A stretch of DNA of 42,558 bases from Candidatus Woesebacteria bacterium (GCA_020060105.1 JAGVAV010000004.1:1-42558); one strand, 5' to 3'; positions 7,075 through 17,760 are shown, counted from the first letter of the stretch. Notes: generated by a model not told the origin, from the sequence alone. Made by a program: numbers and translations.

Positions 7075-8877
7075 TTAATCTTGGGCCACTCTTAAGACTT
7101 CTTCTATCGTCGTAGCTCCCTCAAGCACCTTCAGGTACCCATCCTCTTTCATCGTCACCATGCCGTCCGCCATCGCCGCCTTTTCAATTTCCACTGCCGG
7201 CGCTTTTTCCAGCACTAACCGGCCAATTTTTTCCGTCACTGGGATCACTTCAAAAATACCCATCCTTCCCGAATATCCGGTCCCGCCGCAAGCGTCACAA
7301 CCTTTTCCTTTATAAAGTTTCAAATGGGCGATCTTTCCTGATTTTGAATGACCGTCTAAGGACAATTTCTTATGCTCGCACTCTTTTTCCAAGCAAATCT
7401 CGCACTTTTCTCCATCGCAACGCAAAAAGCTATTAAGGACCTTCCTAATATCTGCCACTACCGGTTCGGCCGGCGTAAAACTCTCTTTACAAGAATCGCA
7501 AATTCGGCGGCAAACCCGTTGGGCGATTACTAAGTTCATTGACGAGGCCAGCAAATAGCTTTCCGCCCCCATGTCTAAAAGTCTCGGTAAGGCTCCGGCG
7601 GCAGTGTTGGTATGCAAAGTGGAAAAAACCAAGTGACCGGTGAGGGCTGCCTGAACTGCTAATCCGGTCGTTTCTGAATCCCGAATCTCTCCAACCATAA
7701 TGACATTAGGATCTTGTCTCAAAAAGGAACGTAAACCGGAAGCGAAAGTCAAGCCGGCCGCCGGGTTTATCTGAACCTGATTAACCCCAGGAATCCGATA
7801 CTCCACCGGATCCTCCAAAGTCACGATATTTACCCGGGGAGAATTAATCTTAGAAAGAATGGCAAAAAGAGTGGTCGTTTTCCCACTTCCGGTTGGACCG
7901 GTGACCAGAATTATCCCGTAAGGCTTAAGAATTTCCCTTTCCACCGACTTCAGGGCCGTTCCTCTCATTCCCAAATCGCTTAGGGTCGGGACCGCTCCGC
8001 TTTTGGGAAGAAGACGCATAACTACCTTTTCCCCGTGGACTGTGGGGAGGGTGGAAACCCGCAGGTCAACTACCTGATCACTCATTTTAAAGGTGAAACG
8101 GCCATCTTGCGGAACTCTTTTTTCGTCAATCTTTAAACTGGAGAGGATTTTTATCCGAGAAACCAAAGCTTCGTTTACCCCTCGAGGCAAAACCACCCTT
8201 TCTTGTAAAATCCCGTCTATCCGATAACGCACTCTCGTTTTATCTTCCAAAGGTTCTATGTGGATATCGGAAGCTCGGCCCTTTATCGCGTACTCAACCA
8301 GGGTGGAAACAATCTTGGCCGTCGAAGATTCGCGGATAACCTCTTCCTGAACCTTTCCCAAATCCGAAATGCTTTCCTGCGCCTCAACCATCCCTCCGGT
8401 TTCTTTTAAAACCGCCGTAACCTCGGTCGCCAGGCTTTGGGAGTACTGATTCTCAATACAGCGGTTGACATCCTCCGCTAAAGTAAGGTATGGCTTGACT
8501 TTATGCCCACTTTTTCTTTCGATAAATTCGATAACCTGTAAATCTAGCGGGTCAACCATCCCCACTGAAAGAGTTTTAGTTTCTTGATCAAGATAAAAGG
8601 GGATTAGGGAGTAACGGCGTGCCACGGGCTCGGGAACCAGGTTTAGAATTTCTGAGGGAATCGGTTTATCGCCTAAGTTAATGTAAGGAATCCCTAAAAG
8701 TTCCGCCCGAGCCTTCATCAAGTCCTCTTCGGACACGAAATTATGCTCTAACAAAATACTCTCCACCGGCCGACCAGTGTTAATGCTCTCAATCTTAACT
8801 AAAGACAATTTATCCCCGTCAAGTTTTCCCTGCTCGCTTAAGATATCCTCTATTCCTTTATCGGAGACAACCTTCAT
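7075..8877 (-). CDS. pilB: Type IV pilus assembly ATPase PilB
   Basis: Extension motor of the pilus, 600 residues. The N-terminal domain (about 1-150) is the GspE/MshE type, with LGIPYINLGD. The C-terminal ATPase has Walker A GPTGSGKTT at 327-335, the Asp box (LEDPVEYRIPG), Walker B (DPNVIMVGEIRD) and His box (GHLVFSTLHTNTA). The zinc motif of PilB is present as CDSC near 460 and CDAC near 527. Between them is an unusual cysteine-rich insertion, CDGEKCEICLEKEC, which adds four cysteines and could bind a second metal. A weak GAGG ribosome site precedes the ATG. It opens the pilus cluster and is transcribed divergently from holB. Confidence 0.97.
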   Translation of the reverse strand: MKVVSDKGIEDILSEQGKLDGDKLSLVKIESINTGRPVESILLEHNFVSEEDLMKARAELLGIPYINLGDKPIPSEILNLVPEPVARRYSLIPFYLDQETKTLSVGMVDPLDLQVIEFIERKSGHKVKPYLTLAEDVNRCIENQYSQSLATEVTAVLKETGGMVEAQESISDLGKVQEEVIRESSTAKIVSTLVEYAIKGRASDIHIEPLEDKTRVRYRIDGILQERVVLPRGVNEALVSRIKILSSLKIDEKRVPQDGRFTFKMSDQVVDLRVSTLPTVHGEKVVMRLLPKSGAVPTLSDLGMRGTALKSVEREILKPYGIILVTGPTGSGKTTTLFAILSKINSPRVNIVTLEDPVEYRIPGVNQVQINPAAGLTFASGLRSFLRQDPNVIMVGEIRDSETTGLAVQAALTGHLVFSTLHTNTAAGALPRLLDMGAESYLLASSMNLVIAQRVCRRICDSCKESFTPAEPVVADIRKVLNSFLRCDGEKCEICLEKECEHKKLSLDGHSKSGKIAHLKLYKGKGCDACGGTGYSGRMGIFEVIPVTEKIGRLVLEKAPAVEIEKAAMADGMVTMKEDGYLKVLEGATTIEEVLRVAQD

Positions 8878-8890
8878 GGGCAGAACCTCG

Positions 8891-8960
8891 AAAAAAAATT
8901 AAAAAGCAAAATGTAAGAAGTAAAAATATAAAGTAAAATTCAAATATTTTGCTCTTTTTA
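8891..8960. repeat. AT-rich intergenic repeat-like sequence
   Basis: The spacer between pilB and holB contains GCAAAATGTAAGAAGTAAAA and related runs. A similar run, AAAATGTAAAAAGTAAAACT, occurs between gyrB and gyrA (about 12466-12484). The likeness is suggestive of a small dispersed element but both are low-complexity, so chance is possible. Confidence 0.3.
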
Positions 8961-9031
8961 GCTCTTCATGAGTAGTTTAAATATTTGGTTTTATAACAAG
9001 CCTTTGCCTTTATGTTAATGTATCAACTACA

Positions 9032-9040
9032 TGCTATAAT
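9032..9040 (+). promoter_or_regulatory. holB: Extended -10 promoter of holB
   Basis: TGCTATAAT is a perfect extended -10 element. It ends 7 bases before the ATG at 9048, so the transcript should begin at or next to that codon. The same CATGCTATAATGT block is found upstream of the gene at 40531. This placement rules against the track start at 9012, which would lie upstream of the transcription start. Confidence 0.7.
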
Positions 9041-9047
9041 GTCAACT

Positions 9048-9719
9048 ATGAATGCTTCCTTAATTATTACCGGGCTTAGTAAAGAGGCTCGAGCGAAAGA
9101 AGCTAAAGAAATTGGCCTAAAGTTGAGCACGTCATTTGACATGGTCGAAGTCGAAACCGAAAACGAAAGAGGTATTGAGACGGTTCGCCAAATAAAGCAG
9201 TCTATCGCTCGAACCCCTTTTAGTTCTGAAAACAACGTTATTATTATCCATGAAGCTCAAAGACTTACTCTCGAAGCTCAAAACGCCCTTTTAAAAAGCC
9301 TTGAGGAACCGCCCGAAAAAACCTTGATTATCCTAACCGCCCCTAGTCTCGAAGGACTCTTACCCACCGTTTTGTCCCGTTGCCAAATTCGGCGCCTCGG
9401 AGAAGAAAAACTAACCCTGGCCAAGGAAACCGAAAAAACGACGGGGGAGGTAATATTAAAAGTGCTTAAAGGCACCTATGGCGAAAGGCTATCCGGCGAA
9501 ACTGAAATTAATTTAGATCATTGGCTGATTTGGTGGCGGGAGAGACTAGTTGAAAAAGTCAGTCAAGGAAAGTGTTTTCCAGATTTCAACCTGAAAGAGT
9601 TAGTTAAGATAGTGAGAAGTATCGAAAAGGTTAAACGAAAGCTAGAAAACAACGTCAATAAAAAATTGGCTCAAGACGTTCTACTTTTAAACTTACCCCT
9701 GATGGAGGAAACAAAATGA
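9048..9719 (+). CDS. holB: DNA polymerase III delta-prime-like clamp-loader subunit
   Basis: Clamp-loader AAA+ family protein of about 223 residues. The clearest region is NVIIIHEAQRLTLEAQNALLKSLEEPP, followed by LTAPSLEGLLPTVLSRCQIRRL, which carries the SRC motif used to stimulate ATP hydrolysis in neighbouring subunits. The N-terminus lacks a Walker A, as expected for a delta-prime subunit, and starts almost directly at the AAA+ core. The protein is shorter than the roughly 330 residues of Enterobacteria and probably lacks much of the C-terminal collar. I prefer the ATG at 9048 because the -10 box lies between it and the track start. It overlaps the next gene by ATGA, and holB beside a RicT homologue repeats the synteny known from Bacillus. 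Confidence 0.88.
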   Translation: MNASLIITGLSKEARAKEAKEIGLKLSTSFDMVEVETENERGIETVRQIKQSIARTPFSSENNVIIIHEAQRLTLEAQNALLKSLEEPPEKTLIILTAPSLEGLLPTVLSRCQIRRLGEEKLTLAKETEKTTGEVILKVLKGTYGERLSGETEINLDHWLIWWRERLVEKVSQGKCFPDFNLKELVKIVRSIEKVKRKLENNVNKKLAQDVLLLNLPLMEETK

Positions 9720-10408
9720 CGACGATGAAATGCCCCGGCTGTCCTTCTTCTACTTGCCATTGCCCAAGTGAGGAAAGCCTCTTCGAGGAAGAGGCCGACT
9801 TAGCGAAAAAGTTAATTGCTAAATACGAGCTTCCGATGAAACTTTTGGAGATTGAAAAACCCAAGGATAACGAATATACTTTTCACTTTAGCTCCGAAAC
9901 AAGAGTCGATTTTCGTCTTTTAGTCAGAGACCTCCAAAGTAAACTGCACTCTAAGGTAATTATGCACCAGGTCGGCCCAAGGGATGAAGCTAAAATGGTT
10001 GGGGGGTACGGCCCTTGCGGCTACGAAGTTTGTTGCCGAGCCTGGCTGGAGGACTTCGAATCAATCACCGCAGATATGGCCAAAGCCCAAGAACTCCCCA
10101 CCAACCTGGCCAAATATACCGGCATGTGCGGAAAGCTGATGTGTTGTTTAGCCTACGAAATCGACCAAAAAGAAAAAGATCGGCGAAAACCTCAACCGCT
10201 AAAAGAAAACGAAACGAAATTAGGCCAAGTAGCTCCAGAAAAGGCCGAGGAAAAACCAGCCGCGCCAAAAGAAATTAGTCACCCAGGCGAAAGTCCTCAG
10301 GAAGAGAAAGTCGACCTGAAGTTAGCAGATAGCAATAAACCTCTAGAAAAGAGCCACCCCAAGCCTCCTCGGATCTTAAGACAACTGCCAAAGAAAAAGA
10401 AAAGATAA
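9716..10408 (+). CDS. ricT: PSP1-domain protein (RicT/YaaT-like)
   Basis: The central block VGPRDEAKMVGGYGPCGYEVCC, ending in TGMCGKLMCCLAYE, is the C-terminal part of PSP1 proteins such as RicT (YaaT) of Bacillus, which acts with RicA and RicF in an Fe-S-containing complex affecting RNase Y and development. Conserved cysteines are present as CGYEVCC and CGKLMCC. The N-terminal half of the usual PSP1 domain is missing; instead there is a short cysteine-rich start, CPGCPSSTCHCPS. The C-terminal 75 residues are charged and rich in Lys, Glu and Pro, likely disordered. It starts within the stop of holB (ATGA overlap), so translation is coupled. The family assignment is firm; the cellular role here is inferred. 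Confidence 0.88.
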   Translation: MTTMKCPGCPSSTCHCPSEESLFEEEADLAKKLIAKYELPMKLLEIEKPKDNEYTFHFSSETRVDFRLLVRDLQSKLHSKVIMHQVGPRDEAKMVGGYGPCGYEVCCRAWLEDFESITADMAKAQELPTNLAKYTGMCGKLMCCLAYEIDQKEKDRRKPQPLKENETKLGQVAPEKAEEKPAAPKEISHPGESPQEEKVDLKLADSNKPLEKSHPKPPRILRQLPKKKKR

Positions 10409-10441
10409 GTTTTGATCTTTGGGTATATTTTGGTTGAACGC

Positions 10442-10470
10442 TTGCATTAAAAGAAGTACCTTGGTAAAAT
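10442..10470 (+). promoter_or_regulatory. gyrB: gyrB promoter
   Basis: TTGCAT, 17 bases, TAAAAT, with TGG directly before the -10 box (extended -10). Transcription would begin near 10478 and give a leader of about 50 bases with a small GCCT/AGGC hairpin at its start. Confidence 0.6.
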
Positions 10471-10476
10471 GTATAA

Positions 10477-12453
<1,977 letters not shown>

Positions 12454-12528
12454 AATCAAAAAGTAAAATGTAAAAAGTAAAACTAATAGTTTGGTTAATG
12501 ATTAAAGGATTTTGGCTTTAGAGGTTTT

Positions 12529-15162
12529 ATGTCTGAGGAATTAGTTAAAATAGAAAACAATCTAGGTAAAATTCAACCAACTGAGATTGTCGAAGAGATG
12601 CAGCGCTCTTATCTTGATTACGCCATGAGCGTGATCGTCTCGCGGGCTTTACCCGACGTTAGGGATGGCTTAAAACCGGTTCACCGGCGAATTCTCTACG
12701 CCATGAACGAGTTGGGGCTTTCTCACAACGCCAAATACCGTAAATCCGCCACAGTGGTGGGAGAAGTTTTAGGTAAATACCATCCTCATGGCGACGTTCC
12801 GGTTTACGACGCCTTAGTCCGACTGGCTCAAGATTTTGCCATGCGTTATCCCTTTGTGGATGGCCAAGGAAACTTTGGTTCAGTCGATGGAGATCCTCCA
12901 GCGGCGATGCGATACACTGAAGCCCGGCTGGCAAAGATTTCGGAGGAAATGCTTGCCGACATTGAAAAGGAAACCGTTGATTTCGAAGATAATTTTGACG
13001 GCACAAGAAAAGAACCCAAAGTCCTTCCCACCAAACTTCCCAATTTGTTGTTAAATGGAGGGTCTGGAATCGCCGTGGGCATGGCCACAAACATCCCCCC
13101 TCATAATCTTGGCGAGTTGGTTGAGGCAATTAATTTTATGACAAGCAAAGCTCTTAAACCCGACCAACCCGACAAAACCGAAAAATTTGACGTCGAAAAC
13201 ATTAAGATCAACAATCTAAAAGTTGAAAACGTCGAGGAAGTTATCAGCATGGCGGCCGGGCCTTTTGAGTATAACGTCACGGTGGAAGAGTTAATGAATT
13301 TCGTCAAAGGCCCTGATTTTCCAACCGGAGGATCTATCTATGACAGCAGTGAAATCACTAACGCTTACGCCACCGGTAAAGGAAAAATCGTCATGCGTTC
13401 TAAAGCGGAAATTGAAGAGGGCCGGGGAGGGAAGTACAGCATCATCGTCACGGAAATTCCTTATCAAGTCAACAAAGCTCAACTCGTGGCGCGAATCGCT
13501 GAGCTCGTTAAAGATAAAAAACTTGAGGGCATCGCTGACCTGCGAGACGAATCCGATCGGCGGGGAATGCGAATCGTAATTGAGCTAAAACGAGACGCCA
13601 AACCTAAAAATCTCCTTAATCAACTTTATAAATATACCGCGATGCAACTAGCCTTCAACGTCAATATCGTGGCTTTAGTGGACGGCGCCCCGCAAACTTT
13701 AACTTTAAAGACGATACTCGAAGAATACATTCGACACCGTCAAATCGTGATTGCCCGACGAACCATCTTTGAGCTAAACGCCGCTAAAGCGCGGGCCCAC
13801 ATTCTCGAAGGTTTAAAAATTGCCTTAGACCACCTAGACGCCGTGATTAAAACCATTCGAGAATCCCGAGACGCCGAGGTCGCTAAGAAAAATTTGATGG
13901 AAAGGTTTACGTTAACGGAGATGCAAGCTACGGCAATTTTGGATATGCAGCTTCGTAAACTCGCCGCCTTGGAAAGAAAGAAAATTGAAGATGAATACGA
14001 AGAACTTCTAAAGGTGATCAGTCACTTGGAAAATCTTTTAGTCTCTCCTCGCAAAATCCTGGGCGTTATAAATAACGAGCTGAAAGAAATCAAAGAAAAG
14101 TACGCCGACGAACGACGAACTCGGGTCTATAAGCAAGCTGTGGGAGACTTTTCGGAGGAAGACTTAATCGCTCAAGAAACCGTTATTGTAACTATTACCC
14201 GGGGAGGCTATATCAAACGCAGTCCCGTCAATACTTTCCGGACTCAACAGCGAGGGGGGAGGGGAGTCAACGGAATGAGCATGAAAGAAGAAGACGCCAT
14301 TTCTTCTATCTTTGCCGCAAATACTCTTGACAACATTTTGTTCTTTACTAATCGCGGCCGGGTTTTTCAAATCAAAGTTCACGAACTCCCAGAAGGCAGC
14401 CGATTTTCCAAAGGCCAAGCCATTGTCAATCTAATCAATATTGATCAAGGCGAGTCCGTCACCAGTATCCTCACCTCACCAAAAGACACCCGAGGCAAAT
14501 ACATGTTTATGTGCACCCGGAAAGGAATCGTGAAAAAAACCGCCGTTGAAGAATTTGCCAACATCCGGCGTAACGGAATGATCGCGATTAATCTAACTGC
14601 TGGGGATGAATTGGGTTGGGTGAAGCTTACCAGCGGAAAGGACGACGTTATCATCGTCACTAAAAATGGTATGTCGATCAAATTCAACGAAGAAGACGCC
14701 CGACCTCTAGGCCGTCCAACCGCGGGGGTAATGGGTATTCGAGTGAAAGGGTCCGATCAAGTTGTCTCCATGCATATTGCCAATCCCAAAGAAGAATTAT
14801 TGGTAGTCACTGAAAAAGGGTTTGGCAAACGAAGCCTCCTAAAAGATTGGCCTCTGCAGAAAAGAGGGGGAATGGGTGTTAAGGCGGCAGAAGTCGTCGA
14901 GCGAAACGGTAAAATTACCGGAGCAGAAATTGTTTGCCAGGACGATGAAGATCTTATTATCACCTCGAGCAAAGGCCAAGTCATCAAGCTCCCGATTCAG
15001 TCCGTTCCCATACTTACTCGCCAAACTCAAGGGGTGATCTTGATTCGGCTGGCAAATTCTAACGATCAAGTCGCCGCCGTTGCTTGCCTTGCTAGAGAAG
15101 AGAAAGTCGCCGAAATAGCAGAGAAAAAGGAGTCCGAAGAATCGAAAAAAAGTAATATTTGA
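12529..15162 (+). CDS. gyrA: DNA gyrase subunit A
   Basis: Breakage-reunion subunit, 877 residues. The winged-helix region has [20 protein letters not shown], and the catalytic tyrosine is in AMRYTEARL. The quinolone-determining region reads [19 protein letters not shown]: the usual Ser83-equivalent is Val, which in other bacteria is associated with reduced quinolone binding (inference). A longer than normal insertion (about residues 205-240, [20 protein letters not shown]) lies in the tower region. The C-terminal beta-pinwheel has the GyrA box as [10 protein letters not shown], which marks gyrase over Topo IV. An AGAGG site precedes the ATG. Its stop codon overlaps the -35 box of the next gene's promoter. 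Confidence 0.97.
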   Translation: MSEELVKIENNLGKIQPTEIVEEMQRSYLDYAMSVIVSRALPDVRDGLKPVHRRILYAMNELGLSHNAKYRKSATVVGEVLGKYHPHGDVPVYDALVRLAQDFAMRYPFVDGQGNFGSVDGDPPAAMRYTEARLAKISEEMLADIEKETVDFEDNFDGTRKEPKVLPTKLPNLLLNGGSGIAVGMATNIPPHNLGELVEAINFMTSKALKPDQPDKTEKFDVENIKINNLKVENVEEVISMAAGPFEYNVTVEELMNFVKGPDFPTGGSIYDSSEITNAYATGKGKIVMRSKAEIEEGRGGKYSIIVTEIPYQVNKAQLVARIAELVKDKKLEGIADLRDESDRRGMRIVIELKRDAKPKNLLNQLYKYTAMQLAFNVNIVALVDGAPQTLTLKTILEEYIRHRQIVIARRTIFELNAAKARAHILEGLKIALDHLDAVIKTIRESRDAEVAKKNLMERFTLTEMQATAILDMQLRKLAALERKKIEDEYEELLKVISHLENLLVSPRKILGVINNELKEIKEKYADERRTRVYKQAVGDFSEEDLIAQETVIVTITRGGYIKRSPVNTFRTQQRGGRGVNGMSMKEEDAISSIFAANTLDNILFFTNRGRVFQIKVHELPEGSRFSKGQAIVNLINIDQGESVTSILTSPKDTRGKYMFMCTRKGIVKKTAVEEFANIRRNGMIAINLTAGDELGWVKLTSGKDDVIIVTKNGMSIKFNEEDARPLGRPTAGVMGIRVKGSDQVVSMHIANPKEELLVVTEKGFGKRSLLKDWPLQKRGGMGVKAAEVVERNGKITGAEIVCQDDEDLIITSSKGQVIKLPIQSVPILTRQTQGVILIRLANSNDQVAAVACLAREEKVAEIAEKKESEESKKSNI

Positions 15163-15187
15163 CAAACAAGAGTCAGTTTGATATAAA
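15159..15187 (+). promoter_or_regulatory. Consensus promoter overlapping the gyrA stop codon
   Basis: TTGACA, exactly 17 bases, TATAAA. The TGA of gyrA lies inside the -35 box. The transcription start would fall near 15194, only a few bases before the hairpin at 15197, so the small gene at 15249 has its own promoter. Confidence 0.75.
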
Positions 15188-15196
15188 GATTTTAAG

Positions 15197-15219
15197 AAAA
15201 CCCCTATTAGGGGGTTTTT
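15197..15219 (+). terminator. Intrinsic terminator or attenuator after gyrA
   Basis: AAAACCCC-TATTA-GGGGGTTTTT forms a strong stem followed by five T. It serves gyrA, but it also stands immediately downstream of the promoter at 15159-15187 and before the next gene, so it may act as an attenuator for that gene. Confidence 0.8.
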
Positions 15220-15227
15220 GTTACCTG

Positions 15228-15244
15228 CCCTCCAGAAAGGAGGG
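15228..15244 (+). promoter_or_regulatory. Hairpin sequestering the Shine-Dalgarno of the 15249 gene
   Basis: CCCTCC-AGAAA-GGAGGG puts the whole AGGAGG ribosome site in the 3' arm of a six-base GC-rich stem, five bases before the ATG. The C-rich arm could alternatively pair with the GGGGG of the hairpin just upstream, giving two exclusive folds. This suggests control of translation start. Confidence 0.55.
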
Positions 15245-15248
15245 GCTT

Positions 15249-15482
15249 ATGGCCTCCATTAAGTGGGGAGGACATCTCCTCCCTAAGGCTTACGTGGTGG
15301 CCGAGTCACCACGGGAAGAAAGAGTCATGGAGAGATTACAGTCCGGAAAGGTAAGGTTAATGGAGGTGCAAGGCAGTAAATGCCTTGCCATTCCCGCGAC
15401 TCAACCGATGGACTGTATCATCTGCCTTAAAAAGCAGCTCTATGGCTTCCGCCCAAGGTGCAAGAAATGCATTCTTAAGTAA
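15249..15482 (+). CDS. Small zinc-ribbon-like orphan protein
   Basis: I do not recognise this 77-residue protein. The true start is the ATG at 15249, with AAAGGAGGGG just upstream, not the track start inside the gyrA end. The N-terminal half is basic and mixed (KWGGHLLPKAYVVAESPREE). The C-terminus holds CIICLKKQLYGFRPRCKKC, two CxxC pairs 12 residues apart, a plausible zinc knuckle. A further Cys occurs in GSKCLAIP. Base composition is visibly richer in G+C than in the surrounding genes. It stands alone between its own consensus promoter and a perfect terminator. A nucleic-acid-binding or regulatory role is possible but not shown. Confidence 0.75.
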   Translation: MASIKWGGHLLPKAYVVAESPREERVMERLQSGKVRLMEVQGSKCLAIPATQPMDCIICLKKQLYGFRPRCKKCILK

Positions 15483-15492
15483 GCCAACACAG

Positions 15493-15527
15493 GGGTTCTG
15501 ACATATCGCCGTCAGAACCCCTTTTTC
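15493..15527 (+). terminator. Perfect intrinsic terminator
   Basis: GGGGTTCTGA and TCAGAACCCC form a ten-base stem around a 10-base loop, followed by TTTTT. It ends the single-gene unit of the zinc-ribbon orphan. Confidence 0.9.
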
Positions 15528-15643
15528 TTTCTATACGCGCTTTTTGGCACAAAATCAGCTCAAACCTACCACCGAGGACAAAGGCTTTTAACAATTTTTT
15601 GAAAATAAAAAAAGTTAGAGGAGATTCTTAGATTAAATTTCTC

Positions 15644-16879
15644 TTAGGGAACAGGAAAACGAGAGGTCAGGGCAGTAACTTTTTCTCTGACTTCCGAATA
15701 GATCTTTTCATCACCTAAATTTTTGACCACTTTAGAAATAATTTGACCAACTTTTATCATATCAGCTTCTCTAAAGCCCCGGGTCGTCACAGCGGGAGTA
15801 CCAAGCCTCACACCACTTGTAATAAAAGGCGAACGGGTTTCGCGAGGGACAGTATTTTTATTAACGGTTATCCACACCTCATCTAAAGCAGTCTCAACTT
15901 CTTTGCCAGTTGGGCCTTCTGCTCCTAGGTCGACAAGCATCAAATGGTTTTCCGTTCCGCCGCTTACTAGTCGGAGACCTTCTTTACTCAAACTATCGGC
16001 TAAAGCTTGAGAATTCTTGATAATCTGATTAGCATATTTCTTGAATTCTGGTTTCATCGCTTCTTTGAAAGCCACCGCTTTGGCGGCGATAACATGCTCT
16101 AAAGGCCCGCCTTGGAGACCAGGAAAAACAGCCTTATCAATTTGCTTCGCAAACTCTTCCTGACAAAGGATCAGCCCTCCGCGCGGCCCCCGCAGAGTCT
16201 TATGGGTCGAGGAGGTAACAAAATGAGCATAAGGAACTGGGGAAGGATGAACCCCTCCAGCGACTAGGCCAGCAATGTGAGCCATATCCGCCATCAAAAA
16301 AGCGCTCACCTCATCAGCAATTTCGCGAAACTTTTTAAAATCGATAATTCTTGGATAGGCGGTGGCTCCGGTGAGAATGATCTTAGGTCTGTGTTCTTTG
16401 GCTAACTTTCGAACTTGATCGTAGTCAACTCGTTCTGTTTCTAGATCAACCCCGTAATGAATAAATTGGAAGTATTTGCCGGAGATATTAACGGGGTTTC
16501 CGTGAGTCAGATGACCCCCGTGAGTAAGCTGCATCGCCAAAACTTTATCTCCCGGCTCAAGAATCGCCAAGTAAACGGCCAAATTTGGGTTCGAACCGGA
16601 GTAGGGTTGGACGTTGGCGTGTTCCGCCCCAAAGAGTTTCTTTGCCCGCTCAATCGCCAAATTCTCCACAACGTCAACGTACTGACAACCGCCGTAATAA
16701 CGGTGACCAGGATAACCTTCGGCGTATTTATTGGTCAGAACAGAAGCCGTCGCCTCCCGCACGGCGGGGGAAACATAGTTTTCCGAAGGAATCAGCTCAA
16801 TGTTTCGTTTCTGCCGCTGATCTTCCTTCTCAATCACCTCAAAAACCTCTGGATCTTGCTCTTGCAAAATAGGTTTCAT
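15644..16879 (-). CDS. glyA: Serine hydroxymethyltransferase
   Basis: PLP enzyme interconverting serine plus tetrahydrofolate with glycine plus methylene-tetrahydrofolate, 411 residues as usual. Signatures seen are [28 protein letters not shown], the PLP-lysine block [14 protein letters not shown] and [14 protein letters not shown] near the C-terminus. The [10 protein letters not shown] block contains the conserved folate- and substrate-binding residues. It stands alone on the minus strand between two orphan genes. Its promoter (TTGACA, 18 bases, TAAGAT) ends 6 bases before the ATG, which predicts a leaderless mRNA. The enzyme would be a main source of one-carbon units here. Confidence 0.97.
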   Translation of the reverse strand: MKPILQEQDPEVFEVIEKEDQRQKRNIELIPSENYVSPAVREATASVLTNKYAEGYPGHRYYGGCQYVDVVENLAIERAKKLFGAEHANVQPYSGSNPNLAVYLAILEPGDKVLAMQLTHGGHLTHGNPVNISGKYFQFIHYGVDLETERVDYDQVRKLAKEHRPKIILTGATAYPRIIDFKKFREIADEVSAFLMADMAHIAGLVAGGVHPSPVPYAHFVTSSTHKTLRGPRGGLILCQEEFAKQIDKAVFPGLQGGPLEHVIAAKAVAFKEAMKPEFKKYANQIIKNSQALADSLSKEGLRLVSGGTENHLMLVDLGAEGPTGKEVETALDEVWITVNKNTVPRETRSPFITSGVRLGTPAVTTRGFREADMIKVGQIISKVVKNLGDEKIYSEVREKVTALTSRFPVP

Positions 16880-16885
16880 AACTTC

Positions 16886-16915
16886 ATCTTAAACCAGCTC
16901 TTTACTATCTGTCAA
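16886..16915 (-). promoter_or_regulatory. glyA: glyA promoter, leaderless type
   Basis: TTGACA, 18 bases, TAAGAT on the minus strand. The -10 box ends 6 bases before the ATG, so transcription should begin at the start codon itself; no Shine-Dalgarno is present. Confidence 0.7.
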
Positions 16916-17004
16916 CGAAAATTGCATTAGGAGTTAATTCATCTCTTGGATAGAGCCTATAGTTTGACTTTTTAATATATCGTGGTAGAAAATCTATACC
17001 GCGC

Positions 17005-17010
17005 TATAAT
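17005..17010 (+). promoter_or_regulatory. -10 box for the 17109 orphan gene
   Basis: A perfect TATAAT preceded by CGC. No good -35 lies at 17 bases; a TTGACT at 16964 is too far. The predicted start near 17017 gives a leader of about 90 bases that includes the hairpin at 17043-17095. Confidence 0.45.
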
Positions 17011-17042
17011 TTTCCCTACTAGCTTTGTGAAAAAGTTGGCGG

Positions 17043-17095
17043 CTGCAAGTTACGAGAATCCCCAGCGGGACTAAGAAACATTCGTAACACAGCAG
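17043..17095 (+). promoter_or_regulatory. Leader hairpin next to the ribosome site of the 17109 gene
   Basis: GTTACGA (17049-17055) pairs exactly with TCGTAAC (17082-17088), and the flanking CTGC and GCAG can extend the stem. It ends right before AAAGGAG. The loop contains a small CCCC/GGG helix. It looks like a folded 5' leader that could modulate translation. Confidence 0.5.
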
Positions 17096-17108
17096 AAAGG
17101 AGAATTTC

Positions 17109-17678
17109 TTGGCCGGATACGACGAGGGGATGCCCTGGACAGGTTTCCTTGGCGTCCTTAAACAGCGGGAATTCCAGATTCTTTACCGCGAAAGATATCT
17201 TTCGCCGTTAGGGTATTACCCAAACGAGGAGCGAGAGTGGCGACCGGAACAAATCGTCGCCGCTCACCCGGAGATGAAACTGCTTCTTCAAGCAGTCTCC
17301 GGCCTGAACTCGAGGGGAGAAGAGGTTTTCTGCGAAGGGGAGGTCGGAGGGGCTTTCCGGGTCAAAGACAGCCGAAGGATTCCCGACCCTTACAGCCTTG
17401 CCGCCAACGGAGGCCATCGGCTGTTCACCGACGGCCGGGTCATGTTTAACCACTTGATCTTGTTGGGAGAAGACCTCGAGCCCTGGTTTGAGAGTTATTG
17501 CGCCGAAGCTGATCCTGCTGTCCCGCCTAGGCGAGATTACGTGATTAGCTATCTCTACGGCGCGTGGGATATGGAGAAAGCGTTTCAGGCCTGGAAAGAC
17601 CTGCTCCAGACCTTTCCAAATTGGGTCCTCGCCTTCGCGCAACCCGAAGAAGAACCTCAGGTCGAAGAGATCGAGTAA
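17109..17678 (+). CDS. Orphan protein of unknown function, G+C-rich
   Basis: I do not recognise this 189-residue protein. It begins at TTG with AGAAAGGAG eight bases upstream. It is rich in Trp, Tyr, Glu and Pro, with no membrane segment or signal. Visible stretches include REFQILYRERYLSPLGYYP, LLLQAVSGLNSRGEEVF and a C-terminal acidic tail (EEEPQVEEIE). Repeated Trp-containing patterns such as GAWDMEKAFQAWKDLLQ look helical. Codon use is clearly more G+C-rich than in glyA or pyrD on either side, consistent with a separate origin. It has its own promoter, a folded leader and a perfect terminator, so it is a self-contained unit. Function cannot be assigned. Confidence 0.8.
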   Translation: MAGYDEGMPWTGFLGVLKQREFQILYRERYLSPLGYYPNEEREWRPEQIVAAHPEMKLLLQAVSGLNSRGEEVFCEGEVGGAFRVKDSRRIPDPYSLAANGGHRLFTDGRVMFNHLILLGEDLEPWFESYCAEADPAVPPRRDYVISYLYGAWDMEKAFQAWKDLLQTFPNWVLAFAQPEEEPQVEEIE

Positions 17679-17683
17679 GCTTC

Positions 17684-17714
17684 AAACCGCTGAGAAATTT
17701 TCTCAGCGGTTTTT
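17684..17714 (+). terminator. Intrinsic terminator after the 17109 orphan gene
   Basis: AAACCGCTGAGAA and TTCTCAGCGGTTT form a 13-base stem with a three-base loop, ending in a T-run. Confidence 0.9.
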
Positions 17715-17723
17715 CTTTACCTT

Positions 17724-17760
17724 AAAAAGAAGAGGCACCAAGCAAATTGCCTGACGCCTC
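17724..17760 (-). terminator. Intrinsic terminator of pyrD
   Basis: On the minus strand GAGGC...GCCTC encloses further pairing (GCAA/TTGC) and is followed by TTCTTTTT. It lies 13 bases after the pyrD stop and faces the terminator of the convergent orphan gene. Confidence 0.75.

Noticed and set aside
15860-15880. DnaA-box-like TTATCCACA
   Set aside because: It lies inside the glyA coding sequence and encodes conserved residues.
16585-16600. GGTTCGAACC resembling a tRNA T-loop
   Set aside because: It falls in the glyA coding region, with no acceptor or anticodon stem around it.
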